DNA of 64,000 nucleotides from Sphingobacterium bovistauri (GTDB lineage Bacteria > Bacteroidota > Bacteroidia > Sphingobacteriales > Sphingobacteriaceae). The stretch lies in contig NZ_JADEYP010000014.1 of assembly GCF_020295405.1 (NCBI RefSeq), positions 35,955 through 99,954 of the forward strand. The letters run 5' to 3'. Numbering within the stretch: position 1 is the first letter of the stretch; each line of letters starts with the position of its first letter. Below the pieces are notes generated by a model. That model made no database searches. It had not been told where the DNA came from and was given only the letters and a program-made list of their open reading frames with translations. A program made the translations under genes and the position numbers. Positions 38,251 through 48,200 of the stretch are shown here, in pieces.

Positions 38251-38265
38251 TATATTTTATATCAG

Positions 38266-40425
38266 ATGAATTTTAGAATTATTCTTATAGGTTTATATTT
38301 ATTAACATCATTTTTTTCTTTATCGGCTAAGGAGCCTGTAATTTTTAGTAAGGACGATACAGGTGAATATATAGGTAAAAATATATCTATTCTTAAAGAC
38401 CCGACGCGCAGCCTATCATTTGAAGAAATAATCAAACAAAAGGATAAATTTCTCGATAGTTATCAAGATGTGCCTAATTTGGGAGTAGAGGGAACTAATA
38501 ATTGGCTACGTTTTACTGTTAGAAATAATTCTGACAAGCAGAATCTGGTTGTAAATCTCTCTCAGACTAATATAGACGAGGTTGTTTTTTATTGGATTCG
38601 TAATGGTGTTGTCGATAGTATAGTGACTAATGGAGGAGACCGAAGCAAGAACTTCGAATTTGACCATCAATTTTATTTTTTCGAAATTCCAGCAAATACG
38701 GGTGAAGAAATTGAGTGTTATTTTAAACTCTTTAGTTATACACAACTTTCAGCCCCAATATCCATTCATAGCCCCAAAGGATTATATCATACAATTTTTA
38801 AGTCTGATATCTTTTCAGCTATTTATATAGGGTTAATGCTATCTATGCTACTATATAATATTTTCTTGTATATCTCAACTCGTGAAACACATTATTTTTC
38901 TTATGTAAATTATATATTTTGGGTTGTGGTAGCGCAGCTGGCTATTTTAGGATTGTTGGAACCTCTTATACCACTCCAGAATAGTTGGATTACAAGTCGA
39001 CTACTAACATTTACTGGAGCTATATCAGGATTAGCAACTATTTTCTTTGTAAAATCATTTTTGCAAACGGCACAGGATTCTCCAAAGTTTCATAAACTAC
39101 TAAATATATTTATTATAGGATATGTAATTTCAATAGCATTATTACTTATTGGAATAATTACGCCAGCTTATAAAATGGTAAATTTTGTTGCTGGAGGGGG
39201 CTCGACTATAGTTTTAATCTTAGCGTTCAGATTATATAAAGAAAAATATCGACAAACAAAGTATTTCCTTTTCGCTTGGTGTATATTTTTAGTCAGTGTC
39301 TTGATTTATGTACTTAAGGATTATAATATATTACCTTATAATTTTTTCACCTTACGTTCTGTTCAGATTGGTTCATTTATAGAAGCGATAGTTCTTTCAT
39401 TTGCATTAGGAGATAAAATTAATTTATATCGAAAGGAGAAGGAAGTATCACAAGCAAAGGCAATGAAAATTCTCCTTGAAAATGAGCGATTAATTCGAGT
39501 GCAGAATATTGAATTGGAGAATAAAGTTACAGAGCGTACAATAGATCTAACGAAGGCCAATGAATCTTTGACAGCTACGTTACGACATTTAAAGGATACA
39601 CAGAGTCAATTAGTAGAAGCTGAAAAAATGGCTTCTCTTGGTCAGTTAACAGCTGGTGTAGCTCATGAAATAAATAATCCAATTAATTTTGTGACTTCGA
39701 ATGTGACGCCATTAAGGCGTGATATTGAGATGATGTGGGCTGCAATAGATGAATTTGAACAAATAGCACTTCGAGATAATTTATCAGTGGAAGAGAAAAG
39801 TGCTTGCATTTCTAAGTATAAACAGGATTTAGATATTGATTATATTAAAACTGAAGTCAATTTTTTACTTAAAGGAATGCATGAAGGTGCTAGCCGAACA
39901 GCTGAAATAGTCAAAAGTTTGCGTGTGTTCTCTCGTGTAGATGAAGATACACTCAAATATGCTGATTTGAATGAAGGTGTTGAATCTACAATGATTATTT
40001 TGAATAGCTTATTAAAGGATAAGATTCAAGTTGAAAAAAGATATGGAGAAATACCCCCTATTGAATGTTACGCAGGTAAAATGAATCAAGTTTTTCTTAA
40101 TATTCTCTCCAATGCTATATACGCGATAGATAAGAAGTATAAAGATAGTTTGGGTGGACATTTAGTTATTGAAACTGGGTTAAATGCTGATCAATCATCT
40201 GTCTTTATACGAGTAAAAGATAATGGTATTGGTATACCTGATATTATTAAAGATAAAATTTTTGATCCATTCTTTACGACTAAAGATGTCGGTGAGGGTA
40301 CAGGACTTGGTATGTCGATAGCTTATAAGACTGTTGATAAGCATAATGGTAAAATTTCAGTTGATTCAACAGTTGATGTGGGAACTACTTTTGAGGTCAT
40401 TATTCCAGTAAAACAATCTGCTTAA
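38266..40425 (+). CDS. 7TMR-DISM sensor histidine kinase
   Basis: 719 residues. Signal peptide (1-21), extracytoplasmic 7TMR-DISMED2 sensor (about 25-165, with [20 protein letters not shown]), seven membrane helices (about 180-390), a coiled coil (about 395-450), HisKA with [10 protein letters not shown] (His about 466) and HATPase with [15 protein letters not shown] (~605), DNGIGIP (~651) and [11 protein letters not shown]. The sensor usually binds sugars or other small ligands. It is 15 bp after the E1-like gene and 1 bp before the hybrid kinase. Confidence 0.92.
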   Translation: MNFRIILIGLYLLTSFFSLSAKEPVIFSKDDTGEYIGKNISILKDPTRSLSFEEIIKQKDKFLDSYQDVPNLGVEGTNNWLRFTVRNNSDKQNLVVNLSQTNIDEVVFYWIRNGVVDSIVTNGGDRSKNFEFDHQFYFFEIPANTGEEIECYFKLFSYTQLSAPISIHSPKGLYHTIFKSDIFSAIYIGLMLSMLLYNIFLYISTRETHYFSYVNYIFWVVVAQLAILGLLEPLIPLQNSWITSRLLTFTGAISGLATIFFVKSFLQTAQDSPKFHKLLNIFIIGYVISIALLLIGIITPAYKMVNFVAGGGSTIVLILAFRLYKEKYRQTKYFLFAWCIFLVSVLIYVLKDYNILPYNFFTLRSVQIGSFIEAIVLSFALGDKINLYRKEKEVSQAKAMKILLENERLIRVQNIELENKVTERTIDLTKANESLTATLRHLKDTQSQLVEAEKMASLGQLTAGVAHEINNPINFVTSNVTPLRRDIEMMWAAIDEFEQIALRDNLSVEEKSACISKYKQDLDIDYIKTEVNFLLKGMHEGASRTAEIVKSLRVFSRVDEDTLKYADLNEGVESTMIILNSLLKDKIQVEKRYGEIPPIECYAGKMNQVFLNILSNAIYAIDKKYKDSLGGHLVIETGLNADQSSVFIRVKDNGIGIPDIIKDKIFDPFFTTKDVGEGTGLGMSIAYKTVDKHNGKISVDSTVDVGTTFEVIIPVKQSA

Positions 40426-40426
40426 T

Positions 40427-41509
40427 ATGGAAAAAATAGAAATATTATATGTGGATGATGAGGAAAATAATTTATTGAGCTTTAAAGCTAATTTAAGGTA
40501 TAATTATATTATTCATCTAGCATCGGATACAGCAGCTGCTGAAAAAATATTAGCTGAAAATTCTAATATTAGAATCATATTTTGTGATCATCGTATGCCC
40601 AATGAGCTTGGAGTAGATTTTCTGGGAAGAATAAAAATGACATACCCGAGACCTATACGGATCCTTCTTACAGCGTATGCTGACATGAGTGTAGTTATAT
40701 CTGCTATTAACAAAGGTAATATATTTAAATTTGTACGTAAGCCTTGGATGACAGAGGAGATAATATCATCTATAGAAGAAGCTAATAAATTTTATATAGC
40801 AACATCTATGTTAGATATTAAAAATGAAGAGCTACAGAAAGCTTATGACGAATTAGATAAGTTCGCTTATAGTATTAGTCATGATTTGAGAGATCCATTG
40901 ACAGGGGTGTTGTCGGCTATTAGCTATGCTCTAGGCTATGACAAAGTTAAACCTATTCATGAATTGTTGTTACTTATGCAGGGGTCGGTATTAAAACTTG
41001 ATCAGTACATAGACAGTTTGAGAGATTATTATTTGCTTCGTCGGGGAGAATTATTAATTCAAGAAATTAATTTTTCTCAAGTCGGAAATACGATACAAGA
41101 GTTTTATAATATTTCTGTCGAAAAGAATAATGTTAATTTTTCGATTGAAGTCGAACAAAATAGCTTATTCAAAAGTGACTTATCACTAATAGAATTGATA
41201 TTACATAATTTGTTAAGTAATGCATTTAAATACCAAAATATTAAAAATGAGTATAAATCTATCGCATTACAATTTAAAGTAAGCAAGGGGCTTGCTACCA
41301 TATCCATTGAGGATAATGGGATAGGTATTGCTAATGAATTTATTGATGATATCTTTAGATTATTTTATAGAGGTACTGATCAAGCGCAAGGAATGGGGTT
41401 TGGACTCTATAATGTAAAAAGTGCGATGGTGAAAATTAATGGTAAAATAGAAGTAGAGTCGTCATTAGGTCATGGGACTAAATTTATACTCTACATTCCA
41501 AGTAAGTAG
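40427..41509 (+). CDS. Receiver-histidine kinase hybrid
   Basis: 360 residues in reverse-hybrid order: N-terminal receiver (about 1-125, ILYVDDEEN, Asp about 52 in IIFCDHRMP, KPW at about 105), then HisKA (YSISHDLRDP, His about 151) and HATPase (HNLLSNAFKYQ ~258, EDNGIGI, GFGLYNVKSAM). No membrane segment. It starts one base after the stop of the 7TM kinase. The receiver could take phosphate from that kinase and control this kinase's activity. Confidence 0.92.
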   Translation: MEKIEILYVDDEENNLLSFKANLRYNYIIHLASDTAAAEKILAENSNIRIIFCDHRMPNELGVDFLGRIKMTYPRPIRILLTAYADMSVVISAINKGNIFKFVRKPWMTEEIISSIEEANKFYIATSMLDIKNEELQKAYDELDKFAYSISHDLRDPLTGVLSAISYALGYDKVKPIHELLLLMQGSVLKLDQYIDSLRDYYLLRRGELLIQEINFSQVGNTIQEFYNISVEKNNVNFSIEVEQNSLFKSDLSLIELILHNLLSNAFKYQNIKNEYKSIALQFKVSKGLATISIEDNGIGIANEFIDDIFRLFYRGTDQAQGMGFGLYNVKSAMVKINGKIEVESSLGHGTKFILYIPSK

Positions 41510-41514
41510 TCTTT

Positions 41515-41973
41515 TTATGATAAAAGCTTTTGTCTAAGGAGGAATTCTAATTGTTCATTAGATACCTCCAAATGTGAAAACTTTTCTAAAGTTGATTTTC
41601 TATCAGCATAGATTTCATAAGCTTTTTGAATAGTATCTTCCAGCTGATTTTCATTCCACGGCTTCGTAAGATAATGATATATTTTACCTTTATTGACTGC
41701 ATCTATTACAGCGCTCATATCCGTATACCCTGTCAGTAGTATGCGCATTGGCTCAGCATTTATTTCTATCACTTTTTCCAAAAATTCGACACCTGTCATT
41801 TCTGGCATTCTTTGGTCAGTAATGATTATTTCTATAGGTGTATTTTTAATAATATCAATTGCTTCTTTTCCACTGATTGCAGTGTAAACATTGTATTTCA
41901 TTCTAAAAGTCGCTTTGAATGAAAATAAATTATTTTCCTCGTCATCAACGTACAAAACAGAAATTTTACTCAT
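41515..41973 (-). CDS. Response regulator, receiver only
   Basis: 152 residues: receiver with VDDEENN, Asp53 in IITDQRMPEMTG, and KPW at the C-terminal end, then a short helical tail (about 125-152). Its opening VLYVDDEENNLFSFKA is nearly the same as the receiver of the hybrid kinase next door, so the two probably share a partner or arose by duplication. It is tail to tail with the hybrid kinase, 5 bp apart, with no terminator. Confidence 0.9.
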   Translation of the reverse strand: MSKISVLYVDDEENNLFSFKATFRMKYNVYTAISGKEAIDIIKNTPIEIIITDQRMPEMTGVEFLEKVIEINAEPMRILLTGYTDMSAVIDAVNKGKIYHYLTKPWNENQLEDTIQKAYEIYADRKSTLEKFSHLEVSNEQLEFLLRQKLLS

Positions 41974-42126
41974 ATAATTATTTAAAATAGATAGAATTTT
42001 TCCAAGGTTTTATCGTTGGGTTTGACAATTCCTCGATACCAATATACGTAAAATGTGTAGTTATTGAAAAAAAATATAAAAAATGCTGATATTATTAATA
42101 AATTATTGAATTGATTGTGAATTAAT

Positions 42127-42264
42127 TTAAACACCAACCTTGAATTGCCTATTGTTTGGTTTGACTGTGTTTTTTATAAATAGACTGCTTTGTGTTTGTG
42201 CTTGACAAGGCAATAATATGGACAGAAATGAAATTGGTATAACTAGGTTAGTAAAGTTTTTCAT
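42127..42264 (-). CDS. Small secreted peptide (45 aa), candidate
   Basis: A 45-codon frame from ATG to TAA. The protein begins with a basic N-terminus and a hydrophobic stretch ending LLPCQAQTQ, like a signal peptide or lipobox, and has a mature tail of about 25 residues rich in Asn/Lys. It lies between the 4-helix-bundle membrane sensor and the receiver, all on the minus strand. It could be a real peptide or the remnant of a longer exported protein. Remaining parts of 41974-42368 show nothing else. Confidence 0.4.
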   Translation of the reverse strand: MKNFTNLVIPISFLSILLPCQAQTQSSLFIKNTVKPNNRQFKVGV

Positions 42265-42368
42265 AAGTATAAACTTATTAATTTTATTCCAAAAATGAGA
42301 AGAATAAATAGAAAAAATATATGTTGAAGTAAGTATGGAATGGGTAAGTTTATTTGAGCTGTTATCGT

Positions 42369-42998
42369 TTAATTTAGTTGGTGATTGTCTTTCGGATTTT
42401 TGATGACTATCGGTTTTGTTGATAAGACAATTTTTTGGATTAAGACAGATATGACTATGATAATTACAATTTCAAGATAGGACAAAAAGCTACGTGTACT
42501 CGTCATATTCAAAACTTCATCAAGTTTGTTCTTTCCTTCCTCGACTTGTATGGAAGAAAGAATACGAAGTACTTTTTCTGCTTCAAGGCTTTTTGCAAAT
42601 GCTGTCGAATATGCTGAATTTGCCAGATGCTCTTTTATTTGTTCTATATCGTCAATTAATTTTTTGAAACTTATTTTTTCTTTTTCTGTTAAGTAAGTTT
42701 TATCATAAGCGATATTAATAGTATCAATATGCGCTAATGTAGCTTGTATTTTATGTGTATTGTAAGTAACATTTGATTTGAGTAATTGGGATATTTCTTC
42801 TATATAATTCGATAGCTGTAGGATGTAATTGCCAACTACAACTCTATCTTCATACAAAGAAGTTACACTTTCGTTTACATGTTTTATCATTAATCTCTCT
42901 TGTATATTAGTCAACAGGATTAGACAAAGTATAGAAAAGATTAAAGTTGTCGTTTTAATCTTGTTTTGAGTAGTAAAACTTAGATTTTTGAATATCAT
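42369..42998 (-). CDS. 4-helix-bundle MCP-like membrane sensor without output domain
   Basis: 209 residues: two membrane segments (about 15-33 and 172-190) flanking a mostly helical periplasmic part of about 135 residues, as in the 4HB_MCP sensor of chemoreceptors and kinases. There is no HAMP, kinase or methyl-accepting region; the protein ends 20 residues after the second helix. It probably signals through another protein, such as the neighbouring kinases. Alternatively it is the left-over of a truncated receptor. Confidence 0.7.
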   Translation of the reverse strand: MIFKNLSFTTQNKIKTTTLIFSILCLILLTNIQERLMIKHVNESVTSLYEDRVVVGNYILQLSNYIEEISQLLKSNVTYNTHKIQATLAHIDTINIAYDKTYLTEKEKISFKKLIDDIEQIKEHLANSAYSTAFAKSLEAEKVLRILSSIQVEEGKNKLDEVLNMTSTRSFLSYLEIVIIIVISVLIQKIVLSTKPIVIKNPKDNHQLN

Positions 42999-43142
42999 TA
43001 TCAGTTTATAGATTAGTAGCTGGTACTTAAGGGAAGTATAATGAAAATATTATTATAACAGTCTCACTAACCAATACTGTCTTAAATTACTGAAAATTTA
43101 TGATTTATGGTTTATATTTATTGTAAATAAACAAGGTAATTA

Positions 43143-43700
43143 TCAGCTTAGTTCTAAAATCCCTCTAAATCCTCTGGCTCCATAATAAGAATCAGCACCA
43201 TTATGGTATATAAATACACGACCAAATCGCTTGTCACCAAAAAGCGCGCCTCCATTTTTACGCACATCAACAGATGTTTTTATCCAGCTGGATGTTTTCA
43301 AATCAAAATCTCCAAACTTTTGAAGTTGAAAGTATTGATCTTCATTCAATAAATCAATGCCCATTTCATTAGCCATATTTACGGCAGAGTCCTCTGGTTT
43401 ATATTGCTTTCTTGATTCTAAAGCTTCGTGATCATAACATATACTACGTCTCCCTTTTGGGCTTTCGGATGAGCAATCAATAAAAAATATCTTCCCCTCG
43501 GAATTACTTAATTCCACGACATCCGGTTCACCAATGGTCTCTTCCATTTGAAATAAATTGTATAATGCATTATCATTATTTATCAATTTATTTAACACAT
43601 CATCCCATTGTATATTCGGATGCCTAGTTGGATTTTTTTTGAATCTTTGTTCAAGTATGTTCAGCAATTCATTTTGTTCTTCTTGTGATAACTTTTTCAT
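43143..43700 (-). CDS. DUF4256-family protein
   Basis: 185 residues without signal peptide. It fits the DUF4256 family: a helical N-terminus (SQEEQNELLNILEQRFKKNP), ISCSSESPKGRR-like FFIDCSSESPKGRRSICYD, and a C-terminus KRFGRVFIYHNGADSYYGARGF. Function unknown. It follows the UbiE-like methyltransferase by 25 bp, so may be in one transcript with it and the lipoprotein. Confidence 0.8.
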   Translation of the reverse strand: MKKLSQEEQNELLNILEQRFKKNPTRHPNIQWDDVLNKLINNDNALYNLFQMEETIGEPDVVELSNSEGKIFFIDCSSESPKGRRSICYDHEALESRKQYKPEDSAVNMANEMGIDLLNEDQYFQLQKFGDFDLKTSSWIKTSVDVRKNGGALFGDKRFGRVFIYHNGADSYYGARGFRGILELS

Positions 43701-43725
43701 AGTTTTTATATATAATAGATATTGT

Positions 43726-44433
43726 TCATTTGTATCCGATTAGTCCAGTAGCACAGCCATAAAAATAAGATTTGTTATCTACATGTAATCCTGCTTTTTG
43801 AAAGATTAATTTTGCTTTGTTACAGTCCATAAAGTTTACCGTATATAGCCAGAGCATGCGATAATCAGTTGGATTTCCTAAGAAAAGCGTTCCCAGTATT
43901 GGAATTACTTTAGATAAATATAATTTATATAAAAATTGAAGTGTACGATTAGGAGGGACAGATATCTCTATGAAGGTAAATTTTCCTCCTAATTTTAGAG
44001 ATTTAAAGACTTTTTCTGCAAGTTGTTGAATTTGTTCTTCGTTGAAAGTCTTTAGCCCAAATGCGCAAGTAATAACGTCAAAATGCTCTTTCGGTAACTC
44101 TTTATTCAGAATATCATGATGTATAATTTCGAACCTATTATCTAATCGTTTTGTGTTTTTAAGTTGGCTAGACTCAACCATTTTTTCTGAAAAATCAATA
44201 GCAGAAAAGATCCCGTTGGGAAATCTTTTTATTAATAATTTCCAATTTTCGCCTAATCCCGATAATAAGTCAAGTACATGTACCTCATTTTTATCGGGAG
44301 AGATCGACTGAATAAATTGTTTGCGCCAAATAAATGAGAACCCCAGTGATGTTATATAATTCATTCTTTCGTACGATGTAGACATACGATTGAATAATTT
44401 TTTTACATAAGCAGGGTCATATATGTTTAGCAT
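43726..44433 (-). CDS. UbiE/MenG-like class I SAM methyltransferase
   Basis: 235 residues. Motif I VLDLLSGLGENW (about 53-64), motif with IDFSEKMVE (about 79) and HFDVITCAFGLKTF (about 117), as in the UbiE family. The N-terminal SYERMNYITSLGFSFIWRK also resembles UbiE. It might methylate a quinone, but the usual genome partner genes are absent, so it may act on another substrate. 4 bp after the lipoprotein gene. Confidence 0.82.
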   Translation of the reverse strand: MLNIYDPAYVKKLFNRMSTSYERMNYITSLGFSFIWRKQFIQSISPDKNEVHVLDLLSGLGENWKLLIKRFPNGIFSAIDFSEKMVESSQLKNTKRLDNRFEIIHHDILNKELPKEHFDVITCAFGLKTFNEEQIQQLAEKVFKSLKLGGKFTFIEISVPPNRTLQFLYKLYLSKVIPILGTLFLGNPTDYRMLWLYTVNFMDCNKAKLIFQKAGLHVDNKSYFYGCATGLIGYK

Positions 44434-44437
44434 GTTA

Positions 44438-44869
44438 TTATTCTGACTTATAAGCTATCTTATCATTGATTGATAAATCCTTTGTCTTTTTGTTATACTT
44501 AAACTGATTATGGCTAAATACATCATCAGCTTGTTTGTTTAATATAACAGTTTCTTCATTGTCTGCTAAGAATAATTCAAAAGCAGATGAATCAGTATTA
44601 GGAACGACAAAGGCGCTAATGATTGCTTCTGTAGAATCAATTGCTACTGGATTTAATCGTATTCCAACTGAAAACACTTGTATACAATCATTTTTTATTT
44701 GACTCCAAGTTTGACCTGCTGATGATAAACATCCGTGCTTGTCTTTATTACCGCCAATTGATGGCATTTCTTGCGATATAGAATCATTGACTTGTGTTTG
44801 TTGTTTTGTGGAATTTTGGCAAGACGCTAGTATTGCAAATACACTTCCAAGTAAAATAATTTTCTTCAT
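44438..44869 (-). CDS. Small lipoprotein of unknown function
   Basis: 143 residues with lipobox ILASC (Cys17). The middle has a Cys-containing segment KHGCLSSAGQTWSQIKNDC that looks conserved among envelope proteins of Bacteroidota. Function not recognised. It is followed after 4 bp by the methyltransferase gene, suggesting a shared transcript. Confidence 0.75.
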   Translation of the reverse strand: MKKIILLGSVFAILASCQNSTKQQTQVNDSISQEMPSIGGNKDKHGCLSSAGQTWSQIKNDCIQVFSVGIRLNPVAIDSTEAIISAFVVPNTDSSAFELFLADNEETVILNKQADDVFSHNQFKYNKKTKDLSINDKIAYKSE

Positions 44870-45034
44870 ATAGTTTTATATTGTAGAATAAAGTTGAAAT
44901 ATAAGAAAAAAAATATCATTATATTTTAGCTTATTAATAAATATATCTATATTGCGATAATAAAATAAGATAATCAGTTAGTTTTGAGTTATAAATTTTA
45001 GTTTTAACAGAATTTTGTGTTTTTTTAAATCATA

Positions 45035-45050
45035 TAGCTAAAACGATTTA
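45035..45050. promoter_or_regulatory. LacI-family-like operator, distal copy
   Basis: The 16-mer TAGCTAAAACGATTTA; its core CTAAAACGATTTAG is a near-perfect dyad around central CG, the hallmark of LacI-family sites. The rest of 44870-45214 is AT-rich with no gene. Confidence 0.6.
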
Positions 45051-45107
45051 GTTTGTTGATTTTTTAGTATTATGCGTGGTAGTGATACTATTTTTTTTTA
45101 ACCCGTT

Positions 45108-45123
45108 TAGCTAAAACGATTTA
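45108..45123. promoter_or_regulatory. LacI-family-like operator, proximal copy
   Basis: Second identical copy of the same 16-mer, 73 bp (about seven helix turns) from the first and 92 bp before the SusC start. Confidence 0.6.
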
Positions 45124-45214
45124 TCAAATTTTTATTATAAATAACCAATTTTTCAAATTGTAATATAATTATCAATAAACCAATATTTATTTATCAATTA
45201 AATGTATAAACTTT

Positions 45215-48200
45215 ATGATGAAAAGTAATTCATTTAAGAAGGTTAGAAATGTAGGAGCATTAATGCTTTTGCTGCAATTTTCTTCTGCTTCTGAAGTAAA
45301 TAATGTTGTCAATATTTCAAGACAACATATAACTGCCTCAGAGCTTATTAAGGAAATTAAAAAGCAAACAGGCTATAATGTTTTTTATGCTAATCAGCTT
45401 ATCAACGGGGGAAAAACTTTTTCGGTGAATTTCAAAAATGAAACCTTAGAAAATGTTTTAAACACAATGAAATCTAATTTGGATATTTCGTTCGAAATTA
45501 GTGACAAAACAATTATGCTAGTTGGTGATTTGGATAAATCTAAGTCTTCAAACAATGCAAAAATTCAACAATCAATTCGCGGGAAAATATCAGATAGCAA
45601 TGGTCAACCACTACAAGGAGCATCCGTGTCTATTCAAGGTACTTCCAATGCAACATCTACAGATGTTAGCGGTTCATTTAGCCTGAATAATGTAAAGGTA
45701 GGTGATAAGCTTGTTGTTAAATACATTGGATATGTAGAACAGGTGGTTGCAATTACAAATCTTGCTACGCCAATAAATCTGAGTTTATCTTCAGAAGACA
45801 ATGTTATTGAGGATGTCGTTGTAACTGCATTAGGTATCAAAAGACAAGAAAAGGCGCTTAGTTACAATGTTCAGCAAGTTAAATCAGATGATTTGACCAA
45901 TGTAAAGAGCACCAACTTTACAAATAACCTCGTAGGTAAAGTTGCTGGATTAACAGTTAATAGTTCATCAAGTGGTCCAGGTAGTGCGACTAAAGTCGTG
46001 ATGAGAGGTGTCAAATCAATTGAACAAAGTAGTGGAGCATTGTATGTAATAGATGGTGTTCCTTTGATGTCAATGACGAATACACAAGGCGAGGGTAGAT
46101 TTGACTCTAAAGGAACTACTGAAGGCATTGCAGATATAAACCCAGAAGATATTGAGTCAATATCTGTGTTGACTGGTGCGGCTGCTGCAGCATTATATGG
46201 ATCTGCTGCATCAAATGGTGCGGTATTAATTAATACAAAAAAAGGGAGTGCAGGAAGAGTAAATGTAACATTATCTACAGGAGCTGAGTATGGTAATCCA
46301 TTTGTTTTACCTCAATTTCAAAATAAATATGGTAATGATGGTAGGATTAGTTCATGGGGAGCATTATTACCAGAATCAGCAGAGAAATATGAGGTTAAAG
46401 ACTTTTTTGAAACTGCTTCCACCTATAATAATTCAGTAACATTTTCTGGAGGATCGGATCGAAATCAAACGTATTTTTCAGCTTCTTCAGTTAATGGTAA
46501 AGGTATTGTCCCCAATAACGCATATAATAGATATAATTTTACTTTTCGTAATACATCCACATTCTTTGATGATAAGTTAAAAGTTGATGGTAGCGCCAGC
46601 TATATCATCCAAAATCATAATAATATGATTAATCAAGGGGAGTATATGAATCCTTTGACAAGTGCATATTTATTACCTAGAGGAGATGGTTTAGCTAAAA
46701 CTAAAATTTTCGAAATTTTCGATCCTAACATACAAAGTTATGTTCAGAATTGGGGTGATTTCACAAGTGCGAATGGATTGTATAATGGTATGTACGCTGG
46801 TGAATTCACTTTACAAAATCCTTATTGGGTTGCCTATAGAAATTTGAGACCGAGCAATCGCAATCGTTATATGTTATCATTAGGAGCTACATATGAATTG
46901 AAAAAGTGGTCTAATACAGAGAAATGGGATGTGTCAGCACGTATTCGTACAGATCAGACAAACTATACCAACGAAGATAAGCGATATGCATCCACTATTT
47001 CAGTGCTCAATATGAGTAAAACGGGGTATTACAATACATCTAATGGTAAAGAATCTCAAACTTACATGGATGTAATTACCAATTTTGTGAAGAATCTAGG
47101 TGAAAACAAAGAATATTCATTGAATGTCAATTTGGGAGCTTCACGTCAAATGTTAAAAATGGATGAATTATCTTATGGTGGTCCTTTGAGAGAAAATGGG
47201 GTTCCAAATGTTTTCAGTGCTTTTAATATTGATCAATCAGCTCAAAAAACTAACGCAATACCAGCTGGTTGGGCTGAGACTTTACCAGCGGTATTTGGTA
47301 GTGCAGAGTTAGGTTATAAGAATTATTTGTTTTTAACAGTAACAGGTAGAAATGAATGGGCTTCACAGTTGTATGGTGAGAACTATAAAGGTAAAAATTC
47401 TTATTTCTATCCATCTGTAGGTGCAACAGCGGTTATTACAGATATGATGTCTTCCGAAGCAAGAGATAATATTAAAGCATTATCATTCTTAAAACTTCGC
47501 TCGGCATATACAAAGGTATCTACACCGTTCCAACGTTGGTTGGTGAACCCAACCTATACATTTGATTTAGATACCAAATCTTATAGAACGACTTCATATT
47601 ACCCAGTTTCAAATATGCAGCCTGAGTCAACACTTTCGTTTGAAGCAGGTTTGAGCTCAAGGTGGTTCAATAATAAGTTATCTTTTGATTTGACCTATTA
47701 TAAAACAAATACTAAAAATCAAACAACTAGTACTTCAATATCAGCAAGTTCTGGATATGACAGGTTATATATTCAATCAGGTGATGTGCAAAACTCCGGT
47801 ATTGAACTAGGTTTAGGATATGATCTTAAAAGTCAAGGTGATTTGAAATATAATACTTATTTCACTTTAGGATATAACAAGAATATTATAAAATCATTAG
47901 CTGAAAATTTCTTGAATCCAATTACTGGCGAATTAGAAACAATTCCATATTTGGTTAAACAATCATTTGGTTCTTTAAACTACTTGCTGAAAGAAGGGGG
48001 ATCAATGGGAGACATTTATACGAATTCAGATTTCATGCGCAATAGTGATGGTAACATTTACATCAATGAAGATGGCAATATGACCTTTTCTAATTTTGAT
48101 GTTGAGAAGGGCTATATGGGAAGTATTTTACCTAAGTATAATCTGGGTTGGAAAAATGAATTTGGATACAAAGGATTTAGTATAGGAGCTACATTGACAG

